Assembly (NCBI GenBank): GCA_027008775.1
Contig: JALVDV010000005.1
Span: 67,300 to 99,781, forward strand
DNA: 32,482 nucleotides
Source of the DNA: Candidatus Moraniibacteriota bacterium
GTDB lineage: Bacteria > Patescibacteriota > Minisyncoccia > Moranbacterales > DUUL01
Reading direction: 5' to 3'
Below the pieces are notes generated by a model that worked only from the letters and a program-made list of their open reading frames with translations, ran no database searches and was not told where the DNA came from. Each line of letters starts with the position of its first letter. Positions within the stretch are counted from its first letter, which is position 1. Made by a program: the position numbers and the translations under genes. Shown in pieces: positions 8,830-17,560 of this stretch.

Positions 8830-9567
8830 ATGGGGTTGTTAAGTTTTAAAAAATTTACCTATTTGTTTATTTTTGGCTTGCTGGCAGTTTTGCCTTTTTT
8901 TGCTTTGGCGCAGAGCCAAACAGGCAGTGGTTCCAATATACCTTCCATTGGGAATAGTGCGTCTTCGGGTAATTCCTCCCAAACCGGTAACAATGTCGGG
9001 CAAACGAATGCTACCGGTTCTCAGAGCGGCAATCAATTGTCCGGGCAAGGAATTGTTATCCCCAGTGGAACCGGTTTGCCGGAGGGAACAGTGAAGTCGG
9101 TTTTATCCCGCGTTTTAAATTGGTTGTTAATGATTTTTATTGTGATTGCCACTATTAGTTTTGTTGTGACCGGTTTGCAATTTATTTTTTCTTTTGGCGG
9201 TTCTACCGGCGCCGAAACCCAAGCTAAGAAGAACTTTGTTTATACAATTATTGCCATTTTTATAGTAGGCGGAGCCTTGATAATATTAAATGCAATTTTG
9301 TATCTTTTAGGAAACGGTGGAACCGGTACGGCCGGGAACAATAACACTACGCAAACCAACCCTGTCCAACAAAATAATCCTACCAATACCCCCGGCTCCT
9401 CCGGTAACGCTCAGTCACCTTCTCCGGGAGGAACAAATGGAAATACAGGTAGTGGTAGCGGTAATGGTGGTAGTGGTAGCGGTTCCGGTGGCGCTCCTGG
9501 GTCAACTCCGCCCGGTTCTAATGGTCCAACCTATCCGCCCAACACGCATGGTCCTTGGTGGTTGTAA
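8830..9567 (+). CDS. VirB2/TrbC-like membrane protein with low-complexity Gly/Ser/Asn-rich N- and C-terminal regions
   Basis: 245 aa; signal peptide; TM pair with ETQAKKNFVYTIIAIFIVGGALIILNAILYLL; GSGSGNGGSGSGSGG tail. Confidence 0.7.
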   Translation: MGLLSFKKFTYLFIFGLLAVLPFFALAQSQTGSGSNIPSIGNSASSGNSSQTGNNVGQTNATGSQSGNQLSGQGIVIPSGTGLPEGTVKSVLSRVLNWLLMIFIVIATISFVVTGLQFIFSFGGSTGAETQAKKNFVYTIIAIFIVGGALIILNAILYLLGNGGTGTAGNNNTTQTNPVQQNNPTNTPGSSGNAQSPSPGGTNGNTGSGSGNGGSGSGSGGAPGSTPPGSNGPTYPPNTHGPWWL

Positions 9568-9644
9568 TTTTAAATGTTTTTTACAGAAAGAGTGCTTGTC
9601 TGTGTAAACAAAAATAGGCTTTTGAAACCAACTGCTCTGTAGCT

Positions 9645-9673
9645 AAAACCGGCTTTTGTTAGTCGGTTTTTTG
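9645..9673 (+). terminator. Rho-independent terminator downstream of the pilin cluster
   Basis: AAAACCGgcttttgttagtCGGTTTTTT. Confidence 0.65.
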
Positions 9674-9890
9674 GTGGTAACGGGCTTGGTGGTTGCGAAG
9701 TTGACAGTCGCAAGGTTGAAGTGATGATTGTTAGTTTATTTTATTGGTTTGTTTAACCGAGTTTACGGTGGACTTTTTTATTAAATGTGTTAGAATGCGA
9801 AAGCCCGGAACTCACCTAAGGTTTTCCCTTTTCAATATATAGTCAAGTAAAGAGCCTGGGAAAACAACCCTGAATGAGTTATTAAATAGA

Positions 9891-9961
9891 GCGGGTGTCG
9901 GTTAATGGTAAACCACAGGTCTCCAAAACCTGAACTGTAGGTTCGATTCCTACCACCCGTG
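9891..9961 (+). tRNA. tRNA-Trp (anticodon CCA)
   Basis: Cloverleaf: GCGGGTG acceptor / CACCCGT; D-arm GGTTAATGGTAAACC; anticodon arm CAGGT-CTCCAAA-ACCTG; T-arm GTAGG-TTCGATT-CCTAC; discriminator G; 3' CCA not fully encoded. Confidence 0.93.
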
Positions 9962-9996
9962 CAAATTTTAAAAACTCGTTGCAAGTTTACAAAAAA

Positions 9997-10017
9997 CCCG
10001 GCCAAGCGCCGGGTCTT
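9997..10017. terminator. Hairpin terminator between tRNA-Trp and rpmG (convergent)
   Basis: aaaaacCCGGCcaagcGCCGGgtctttattttatttttt. Confidence 0.7.
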
Positions 10018-10021
10018 TATT

Positions 10022-10183
10022 TTATTTTTTCATCTCCTTATGGAGAGTATGTTTGCGACATTTTTTGCAAAATTTTTTCAACTCCAGCTTGTGCTCCCTG
10101 AGTTTTTTCTTGTTTTTGTGGGAATAATAATTGATGTTTCCGCAAACCTCGCATTTAAGTTTGATAAGATTATCTTGTGACAT
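10022..10183 (-). CDS. rpmG: 50S ribosomal protein L33
   Basis: Manual translation [53 protein letters not shown]; CxxC/CxxC L33 pattern. 53 aa, below the ORF-track cutoff. Confidence 0.92.
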   Translation of the reverse strand: MSQDNLIKLKCEVCGNINYYSHKNKKKLREHKLELKKFCKKCRKHTLHKEMKK

Positions 10184-10192
10184 ATCCGTAGT

Positions 10193-10873
10193 TTACAGTT
10201 TAATTTTTATCCCCGGTCCCATGGTGGTGCTGATTGTGATTGACTTTATCAGCTGTCCTTTGACTTTGGCCGGTTTGTTTTTTTGAACAGCCTCAATTAA
10301 AACTTTTAAATTTTCCAACAACTTTTCCGGCGTAAATGAACGCCGACCGATAATTTGGTGGATATTTCCTCCCTTGTCGGTTTTAAGCTCGGCTTTCCCC
10401 TTTTTAATTTCGGCAATCATTTCCGCTATTTTTGTCCCGACTGTGCCGGCTTTGGGGTTGGGCATTAAACCACGAGGACCGAGAATTTTGGCAATCTTTG
10501 AAAGTTTAGGCATCATTTCCGGAGTGGCAACGACGACATCAAAGTCAATTTTTTTATCTTTGGCAATTTTTTCTATCAATTTTTCATCTCCGATTATATC
10601 AGCGCCCGCTTTTTTAGCTTCGTCAACTTGGGTTTCGGTGAAAGCGACTATTTTTTGCGCCTTGGCGCCGGTGCCGTGGGGCAAGCTGACAAACCCTCTA
10701 ATGTGTTGATCCGTTTTACGTGGGTCAATGTTCAAATGCAGATGAACCTCCACCGATTCATCAAACTTGACCGGAGGAAGTTGGTTGATGATCTCCAGCG
10801 CTTCTTCTGGAGTATACTTCTTTGTTTTCTCAATTTTTTCTATTGCTGCGCGATATCTTTTACTTTTTTTCAT
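10193..10873 (-). CDS. rplA: 50S ribosomal protein L1
   Basis: 226 aa; GPRGLMPNPKAGTV signature. Confidence 0.96.
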   Translation of the reverse strand: MKKSKRYRAAIEKIEKTKKYTPEEALEIINQLPPVKFDESVEVHLHLNIDPRKTDQHIRGFVSLPHGTGAKAQKIVAFTETQVDEAKKAGADIIGDEKLIEKIAKDKKIDFDVVVATPEMMPKLSKIAKILGPRGLMPNPKAGTVGTKIAEMIAEIKKGKAELKTDKGGNIHQIIGRRSFTPEKLLENLKVLIEAVQKNKPAKVKGQLIKSITISTTMGPGIKIKL

Positions 10874-10954
10874 AATATTGTTTGGTGGTAATGACGAGAA
10901 TTGTCCGTTTTAACTTTAATTCTCTCCCACTTTTAATTATTATTTGATAAAAAT

Positions 10955-11368
10955 TTAGTCTTCAACTTTGATTCCCATGGAACGGGCGGTGCCGGCGATG
11001 ATTTTTACAGCCTGCTCCTTGTCGTAGGCGTTAAGATCATTTTTTTTCTTTTCCACTATTTCCTCCAATTGGGCTCTTGTAACAGTGCCAACCTTGTTGG
11101 TAAGTGGATTGTCAGAGCCTTTTTTAATGCCGGCGGCTTTTTTTAACAATTCGGAAGCCGGCGGTGATTTTAGGATGAAGCTAAAACTACGATCATCATT
11201 AACCGTAATCTCAACCGGGATTACTTCACCCATCATTTCCTTCGTTTTTTCGTTGAACTGGTTACAGAAATCTTGAATATTGATTCCGTGTTGACCAAGA
11301 GCCGGTCCCACCGGCGGAGCCGGATTAGCTTGCCCGGCTTTAATTTGTAATTTTATAACAGTTGCCAT
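10955..11368 (-). CDS. rplK: 50S ribosomal protein L11
   Basis: 137 aa; [35 protein letters not shown]. Confidence 0.97.
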   Translation of the reverse strand: MATVIKLQIKAGQANPAPPVGPALGQHGINIQDFCNQFNEKTKEMMGEVIPVEITVNDDRSFSFILKSPPASELLKKAAGIKKGSDNPLTNKVGTVTRAQLEEIVEKKKNDLNAYDKEQAVKIIAGTARSMGIKVED

Positions 11369-11373
11369 TTTGT

Positions 11374-11535
11374 TGGTTATCAGTTATCAGTTATCGGTTT
11401 ACAGTGATTGATAATTGATGACTGATTTTATTGTGTTAGTGATTACTTATTTTAGTTATCAGTTTAATGGTTTATAACCGTGAACCGTACCTGCCCCACG
11501 AGGCCTTGGCGAAATGGGGAACCGTGAATTAGGAA
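11374..11535. repeat. Intergenic repeat region with palindromic core (family also present twice inside ileS)
   Basis: cagttatcagttatcag tandem, then aaccgtgaaccgtacctgCCCCACgaggccttggcgaaaTGGGGaaccgtgaa; core 11494-11519. Confidence 0.75.
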
Positions 11536-11543
11536 CTGGGATT

Positions 11544-12089
11544 CTAGCTTTTTTTAACTTGCAAAAAATCCAGTTCCACCGGAGTTTCTCGCCCAAATAT
11601 ATCCACCAGAGCTTTTATTCGGCCTCGGTTTTGATCCACTTCCTGAACTTTGCCCTCAAAATTTTTGAAAGGGCCATCAACAATTTTTACCAAATCCCCA
11701 ACTTTAACATCCATAGCGTACTTGGGCGCCTCTTCACCCATTTTCTTTTTAATGCCTAACATCTCGTCCTTGTTGACCGGTGTTGGAGTGGTGTCCACTC
11801 CGATAAAACCGGTAACATTGGGGGTGTTTCTGACTACATACCAGGAATCATCGGTAACAATCATTTCCACCAAAACATAGCCGGGAAAAATTCTTTCTTC
11901 TACGGAATATCTCTTGCCATTCTTAATTTTAATCTTCTTTTCTTTGGGAACAACCACGTCAAAAATCTTGTCTTCCATATGCATTGATTTGATTCTTTGA
12001 CGAAGATTGCGGGCCACATTTTCTTCGTAGCCACTGTAAGTATGGATGACATACCATTGTCGTCCGTAATCGGTTGTTTGTTTTGCCAT
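11544..12089 (-). CDS. nusG: Transcription termination/antitermination protein NusG
   Basis: 181 aa; QWYVIHTYSGYEENVARNLRQRI, FPGYVLVEM, VGDLVKIVDGPFKNFEGKV. Confidence 0.97.
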   Translation of the reverse strand: MAKQTTDYGRQWYVIHTYSGYEENVARNLRQRIKSMHMEDKIFDVVVPKEKKIKIKNGKRYSVEERIFPGYVLVEMIVTDDSWYVVRNTPNVTGFIGVDTTPTPVNKDEMLGIKKKMGEEAPKYAMDVKVGDLVKIVDGPFKNFEGKVQEVDQNRGRIKALVDIFGRETPVELDFLQVKKS

Positions 12090-12154
12090 ATTTTTGATTG
12101 TTTAAGTGGAAATCAGCGCCAAAAAAGCGACGCTTTAAAAAATTCATCTCGCTT

Positions 12155-12337
12155 TTAACTTATAAATTTGCTGATAAAGCTGGAAAACAACATATCCAGT
12201 AATCCTAAAAACAGAGCCACGGCTACACTGATGACAATAACGGCAATAGTGTAGTTGACCACCTGTTCCTTGCTGGGCCAAGTAACTCTCCGTAACTCCA
12301 AATACGATTCTTTGATGAAGTTAATGAGCTTGTTCAT
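12155..12337 (-). CDS. secE: Preprotein translocase subunit SecE
   Basis: 60 aa; FIKESYLELRRVTWPSKEQVVNYTIAVIVISVAVALFLGLLD. Confidence 0.93.
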   Translation of the reverse strand: MNKLINFIKESYLELRRVTWPSKEQVVNYTIAVIVISVAVALFLGLLDMLFSSFISKFIS

Positions 12338-12386
12338 TTTTCTTGTTTTAAAAAACAGCCTGACGGCGGTTTATGTTTACGGTGTT

Positions 12387-12415
12387 ATTATACTTGTTTT
12401 TTATCGGATTGTCAA
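12387..12415 (-). promoter_or_regulatory. Consensus sigma70-type promoter for secE-nusG-rplK-rplA-rpmG
   Basis: Minus strand TTGACA - 17 nt - TATAAT, ~50 nt upstream of secE ATG. Confidence 0.85.
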
Positions 12416-12451
12416 ATTAAAAGTGCTGAACTTGATTTTAGAAAATTGCTT

Positions 12452-13354
12452 TTAGAGGAGCTTTTTCTTTTTGAGAATAAAAATGGAAAGAGAAACCGTG
12501 CTGAGAAAAAAGAAAATCATCAGGGCTAAAATAACTTTAAAAGCCGTTTCTGAGTTTTCCAAACCGTTTTTGATGTTCATTCCATATAATCCGGTAATTA
12601 ATGTTAGGATTGAGATTATCAAAACAACCACGGTGGCGAATAGATCTATTTTCACTACAGCCGTTCTTCTTTGACTGAATTTCAAATCTATAAATTCGTG
12701 AACATCTTCCAGATACTCCTCCAGTTTGAAAATTTGTCCGGATTGGTCTTCAATTTGCTCCAAAAAATTTTCCAGGATTGATTCCGCCTCTCCACTGTTG
12801 TTGTATTTTCCTTCCACCAGGACCAACTCGGTAAAATCATCCTCTTCATCCAAAACTTCTTTAATAGCGGAAATAATTTCCTGCAGTCTTATTTTTAAAC
12901 GAGAAATTTTTTTTCTTAGGAAAAGCAATTCTTCCAATTTTTCTTCGGAAAAATTTTTTTTAATCGCCCCGACGGTATTTTCCACCCTGCTTTTCATTTT
13001 TTCTATTTTTGCCTGCATTTGGGCAACCTTTTGGTCAAGTATGTTTTCCAAAACGGATAAATAAAATTGTTCCGTTTTTTTGTTTTTTATCTTTTCTTGA
13101 ATTCTCTGGATTGTTTGATTTAACTTTTTTTCATTTTCGCCAAATAAATAAGCTTTGTCTTTTGTGAGAATAGCTTTGATGGAGCCAAAATTAACTATTA
13201 AGCAATTTTTTCTGGGAAGAATAGTTACCACCTGCAAAGGAGAAAAAATGGGGCGCAGGTCGCGAATATTCAAATCAAAAAGAGAGACAAAATAATTTTT
13301 GTCTTTGTTGATTCGCTGAATTTTTCCGTTTTTATCTATGGAAAAGGTTTTCAT
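12452..13354 (-). CDS. CorA-family divalent cation transporter
   Basis: 300 aa; C-terminal TM pair with LYGMNIKN (GMN motif). Confidence 0.85.
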   Translation of the reverse strand: MKTFSIDKNGKIQRINKDKNYFVSLFDLNIRDLRPIFSPLQVVTILPRKNCLIVNFGSIKAILTKDKAYLFGENEKKLNQTIQRIQEKIKNKKTEQFYLSVLENILDQKVAQMQAKIEKMKSRVENTVGAIKKNFSEEKLEELLFLRKKISRLKIRLQEIISAIKEVLDEEDDFTELVLVEGKYNNSGEAESILENFLEQIEDQSGQIFKLEEYLEDVHEFIDLKFSQRRTAVVKIDLFATVVVLIISILTLITGLYGMNIKNGLENSETAFKVILALMIFFFLSTVSLSIFILKKKKLL

Positions 13355-13403
13355 TCTCTGTTGTTTAATTACTCCAGTCGGAAGTTATTATAAACGGTTT
13401 GTT

Positions 13404-13991
13404 TTATTTGGCAAATATTGTTTCCAATAATTTTGGCACGCCCCGACCGGTTTTGGCGCTAACGGGAATAATTTTTTTCTCCTCTTTTAATTCTTGTTTG
13501 ATAATTTTTAGGTTTTGGTAAAGTTTCTTTTGACTGAGTTTGTCAATTTTATTAACGGCGATTAGAAAGTCATAATTGTATTTGGGGGCATATTCTTGCA
13601 AAACAGCCATCATTTCTCGGTCAAATTCTTTTAATCCGGCTTTGACATCAATTATCAGGATTACTTTGTTAATTTTCGGCTCTCCGCTAATAAAATACCA
13701 AAGAATCATTTTACGCATCTTTTCTCTTTGTTTTTGGGACATTTTAGCAAAACCGTAGCCGGGCAAATCAACAAAGTATATTTTTTTATTAACCAAGAAA
13801 AAATTTATCTCCTTGGTTTTGCCGGGCTGGGCCGAAGTTTTAACCAAATTTTTTTGTCCCAATAATTTGTTTATCAAGCTTGACTTGCCGACATTGGAGC
13901 GACCAATAAAAGCAAACTGTGGTCGTTTGCTTTTCAGAATGGGGTCGGTCCCGGTGATGCCTTTGATAAATTTTACTTCTTTGATTTCCAT
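13404..13991 (-). CDS. engB: Ribosome biogenesis GTPase YsxC/EngB (track ORF extends to 14027)
   Basis: MEIKEVKFIKGITGTDPILKSKRPQFAFIGRSNVGKSSLINKLLGQ...DLPGYGFAK...NKIDK. Confidence 0.92.
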   Translation of the reverse strand: MEIKEVKFIKGITGTDPILKSKRPQFAFIGRSNVGKSSLINKLLGQKNLVKTSAQPGKTKEINFFLVNKKIYFVDLPGYGFAKMSQKQREKMRKMILWYFISGEPKINKVILIIDVKAGLKEFDREMMAVLQEYAPKYNYDFLIAVNKIDKLSQKKLYQNLKIIKQELKEEKKIIPVSAKTGRGVPKLLETIFAK

Positions 13992-14135
13992 TATTAAAAG
14001 AATAATTGAAAAAATTTTCTGTATCAAATAAACAACCCCACTATTTTATCCTTTATGTCAATTTTGGCAGGGTTATTTTTAACCTTGTTGTCAATTATAG
14101 CAGGGTTGTTTTGGTTTGTCAGTTAATTTTAAAGT

Positions 14136-14154
14136 GTTAATTGAGCTAATTAAC
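14136..14154. promoter_or_regulatory. Candidate operator: inverted repeat GTTAATT-gagct-AATTAAC adjacent to a -10-like TATAAT (14157-14162)
   Basis: Perfect 7-nt arms, upstream of the Fur-family gene. Confidence 0.45.
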
Positions 14155-14314
14155 TGTATAATCACTGAATTACGGTATTATTTTTAATGCTTTATTAAGA
14201 AAGCTTTTGGTGTCATTTTAAATAATTTAATGCCGGAGGTTTGACAAATAATTTTTATTAGGATAGAATATTAAATAGGAATTATTATTATTTAGAAGTT
14301 ATTTACTGTCGGAA

Positions 14315-14719
14315 ATGAAACGAATGACAAATCAGAAAAAATTAGTGCTTGATTTTCTGCGTCGGGATACTTCCCACCCTACGGCGGAAGCAGTCTGGGA
14401 AAACGTTAAAAAACAGTTGCCACAAATTAGCCGAGCGACTGTCTATCGTATTTTGGATAATTTTCAAAAAGAGGGTGTGATTAGGGTGTTGGAAACTAAG
14501 CCAACCAGATTTGACGGACAAATTGAACCTCACCAACATTTTATTTGCAATAATTGTGGGAAGATTTTTGATTTAAAAGAAGAAAAAGTTTGTCGGTGTT
14601 TGAGAGATGGCAGTAATATGGTTAGTGTGGGAAAAGTTCATTCTTTTAATGTTAATTTTTACGGTTTATGTCAAAACTGTCAGACCGAGTCGGATGATAA
14701 TTTAAATAATAAACTGTAA
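14315..14719 (+). CDS. Fur-family transcriptional regulator (Fur/PerR type)
   Basis: 134 aa; winged helix (HPTAEAVWENVKKQLPQISRATVYRILDNFQKEGVI), HQHFICNNCGKIFDL, CQNC. Confidence 0.9.
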   Translation: MKRMTNQKKLVLDFLRRDTSHPTAEAVWENVKKQLPQISRATVYRILDNFQKEGVIRVLETKPTRFDGQIEPHQHFICNNCGKIFDLKEEKVCRCLRDGSNMVSVGKVHSFNVNFYGLCQNCQTESDDNLNNKL

Positions 14720-14793
14720 AAGGACAAATCAGAAAAATAATTAATTAAAAAATAAATAAATGAAAATTTATACTAGAAAGCGAGGTGATATTT

Positions 14794-14835
14794 ATGGCTT
14801 GTAAATCAAAAGGAAAGAAAAAGAAGAAAAAATAA
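14794..14835 (+). CDS. Putative 13-aa Lys-rich microprotein MACKSKGKKKKKK
   Basis: SD-like aaagcgaggtgat 6-10 nt upstream of ATG; located between fur-like gene and peroxiredoxin. Confidence 0.35.
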   Translation: MACKSKGKKKKKK

Positions 14836-14903
14836 GTATTTATAACGAAATGGATTTTTTGTTAGTCTAACAATTAAATTTATTAATAATTAAAAAATAA
14901 AAA

Positions 14904-15563
14904 ATGATGTTTGAAGAAGAAAATGGATTACCGTTGTTAGGAGATGCGTTTCCGGAGATGGAAGTACAAACCACTCACGGAAAAATGACTTTTCCTAAAG
15001 ATTTAAAAGGAAAATGGACGGTGTTATTTAGTCATCCGGCCGATTTTACGCCGGTTTGCACCACCGAGTTTGTGGCTTTTAACAAAAGATTTAACAAGTT
15101 TAAAAAGCTGAACTGTCAACTGATTGGTTTATCCATTGATCAAGTTTTCTCTCACATTAAATGGACGGAGTGGATAGAAGAGAATTTGGGAGAAAAAATT
15201 AAATTTCCAATCATTGCCGATGATATGGGTCTAACCGCTGAAAAATTGGGAATGATTCAGCCGGCTAAAGGAACCAATACCGTCAGGGCCGTCTTTATTA
15301 TTGACCCAAAAGCGGTCATCAGAACGATTTTGTACTACCCGCAGGAGGTGGGACGAAGTGTGGACGAAATCTTACGTACGGTAAACGCTTTGCAGGTTTC
15401 CGACGCTAATGGTGTGGCTTGTCCGGAAAATTATCCTGACAATGAGTTGGTTGGCAAAGATGTCATTATTCCTCCGGCTACCGACGAAAAGACCGCCAAG
15501 AAACGCAAGAAACAAAAAGGTTGTTTTGATTGGTGGTTTTGTCACAAGCCTTTGAAAAAATAG
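14904..15563 (+). CDS. Peroxiredoxin (AhpC/TSA, Prx6-like)
   Basis: 219 aa; [15 protein letters not shown] catalytic motif; [21 protein letters not shown]. Confidence 0.95.
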   Translation: MMFEEENGLPLLGDAFPEMEVQTTHGKMTFPKDLKGKWTVLFSHPADFTPVCTTEFVAFNKRFNKFKKLNCQLIGLSIDQVFSHIKWTEWIEENLGEKIKFPIIADDMGLTAEKLGMIQPAKGTNTVRAVFIIDPKAVIRTILYYPQEVGRSVDEILRTVNALQVSDANGVACPENYPDNELVGKDVIIPPATDEKTAKKRKKQKGCFDWWFCHKPLKK

Positions 15564-15633
15564 CGATTTTGTTGGTTGACTTGATTTGATTTTACAGTTT
15601 GAGGAACTCCGGTAAATAATAACTAGCTGTTAA

Positions 15634-15660
15634 AACCCCGGCGACAAGCCGGGGTTTTTG
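15634..15660 (+). terminator. Rho-independent terminator
   Basis: aaCCCCGGCgacaaGCCGGGGtttttg. Confidence 0.85.
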
Positions 15661-15705
15661 TTGGTGTAGATGTTGGTCGGGTTAGTGACATGGAAAAACT
15701 TTACG

Positions 15706-15738
15706 AAAAAGCACTGCGCTTAGCGCAGTGCTTGTTGT
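15706..15738. terminator. Bidirectional palindromic terminator
   Basis: aaaaAGCACTGCGCttaGCGCAGTGCTtgttgttttt. Confidence 0.75.
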
Positions 15739-15750
15739 TTTTAGAGAATT

Positions 15751-16566
15751 TTAGGTTTTTTTGGTGGGAAGAAATATCTCCACCAAGTTTGCTAAGAACA
15801 AGAATAGAAAAATGTAAATGCCATTTTGAATAATTAGAGCGAGAAGCTCTAATTTTACTCCGGCGCTGTTGGTATAATAAACCACAACTGGAGTCAGCAC
15901 TATAGCAGCAGCCAAGAAACCTTCTCCCGCTTCTTCCAACTTGCTATCACTTTTCAGTTCCGGCCATCTCCGGAACCAGCGATGAGCCAGCCAGTCCATC
16001 AGACCGAATTTTAGATAAATAACGACCAGTGCTGTGTAAGCCAACTCCCGAATAAAAAAGGAGAGCTCCAAGCTGCTTGCCCACGTGGTTAAAAACACAA
16101 ACACAACGTAGGTAAGCATAAACTCCAAAAATCCCCAGGCCGGAATGTTGTGCTTGAGTAATATTAATGCCAAGCACCCCAGTCCCAAAAGAACTGCCTG
16201 CGCCAGAAAAAGGCCTCCCCACCACTTCTCTTTGTGTGGCCGGGATTTTTTTATAATTCCTCCCGGTTGGGAAAGGTAATAATAATCTTCGGTACAATTT
16301 TTTTCGGCCACAACTTTTGGCAAAAAATGCCAAAAGTTTTTCTTACAATCACGCAAATGCGTGATTGAGATTTTTTCGCCGGAATACAGTTGCGCGGCTT
16401 CTTCCGCAATTAGCCCTTTCGGAAGAGATTGTTCAGGGACGATGGTCCAAAAACCGGCGCCGTGGTCAATAAATACCGCTTTATCAACAAAAATCTCGGC
16501 ATTGGCATTATTGATAAAAATTATTACAGAAAAAATCATTACTGCTGTTGCTATAAAACTTCTCAT
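15751..16566 (-). CDS. Uncharacterised multi-pass membrane protein
   Basis: 271 aa with signal peptide and about five predicted TMs; minus-strand SD ggaaaggagaaaggg upstream. Confidence 0.7.
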   Translation of the reverse strand: MRSFIATAVMIFSVIIFINNANAEIFVDKAVFIDHGAGFWTIVPEQSLPKGLIAEEAAQLYSGEKISITHLRDCKKNFWHFLPKVVAEKNCTEDYYYLSQPGGIIKKSRPHKEKWWGGLFLAQAVLLGLGCLALILLKHNIPAWGFLEFMLTYVVFVFLTTWASSLELSFFIRELAYTALVVIYLKFGLMDWLAHRWFRRWPELKSDSKLEEAGEGFLAAAIVLTPVVVYYTNSAGVKLELLALIIQNGIYIFLFLFLANLVEIFLPTKKT

Positions 16567-16906
16567 ACCCTTTCTCCTTTCCTTTTCTATATTTTTTATT
16601 TTTTAACCTAAAAATTTCTATTTCAAAGAACAGCCTCTTATTTTCGCCCGAAAATTACTTTTTGTCAAGATTTTTTAGTCATCCAATTTAAAATCCCTAC
16701 GCCATTATAGATGTCCCACCCTAGTTATTACTAGCGGATCGTTATCACCGGATTAAAAGTACAAAACAACAATCGGATATCGATTGAGATGAAATTCAAG
16801 ATATTTAACCCCCAGTTTGTTACCGGGGTTTTAAAGTGGGAAGAAATTTTTGGTGCAAGTAAGAAAAGGATTTTTTTGGAAAAGATTTTTTTGCTTAACA
16901 ACCTTT

Positions 16907-17560
16907 TTATCTTACTCTAATCAAGACAAGTCTGGTTGTTTTATTACCGGCTTTGTCATAGGCTCTGACTTTCAGTAAATGCAGACCTCTCGGGGTGTTG
17001 GCGGGAATGGTGAACTTTGGATTTTTGTTTTTATATTTTTTATGGAGGAAATAAAATTTGTAACGTTTAATTCCATTTCGTCCTTTGCCAATTTTTTTCT
17101 TATCGGTTGCTTGAAAATAAACAACCTCCCCCGCTCTTTTTGTTAAAAACTTTGGCAAGTTAAATATTTTTGGTTTTTTGGTATCAACTTTTATTTTGTA
17201 ACGCTTTGATTCTCCAATCAAATTTCCGTTTTGATCAAAATATTTAAACTTTATTTTATAACGCCCGTTCTTTTTTATTTTTTTACCAACTTTCCATTTT
17301 CCGTCACTCCTAATGGTTGCTTCATCCTTAAGTTTCCCATCAATAAATAATTTCACTTTCCCTCCGGCCAATCCTTCCGCTTGAGAGCTAAATGCTAATT
17401 TTTTACTCTTTAAGTAAACGGTTTTCTTTTTGTTCAACCGATATTTTTTTCGATGATATTTTATTCTAACATCAGGATCTATGTCATTTATGGCTGAGTC
17501 TGTTGTATTATTATAAACACAATCTTCCTCCAGCACCGGAGACCCCCCCGACACATCCAT
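16907..17560 (-). CDS. C-terminal part of cohesin-like surface protein (Ig-like domains), separated from 17511-18758 by a frameshift at a poly-G tract
   Basis: Reads in frame as ...GGSPVLEEDCVYNN... and completes the TSP1-like motif of the upstream ORF; two beta-sandwich-like Ig domains. Confidence 0.7.
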   Translation of the reverse strand: MDVSGGSPVLEEDCVYNNTTDSAINDIDPDVRIKYHRKKYRLNKKKTVYLKSKKLAFSSQAEGLAGGKVKLFIDGKLKDEATIRSDGKWKVGKKIKKNGRYKIKFKYFDQNGNLIGESKRYKIKVDTKKPKIFNLPKFLTKRAGEVVYFQATDKKKIGKGRNGIKRYKFYFLHKKYKNKNPKFTIPANTPRGLHLLKVRAYDKAGNKTTRLVLIRVR

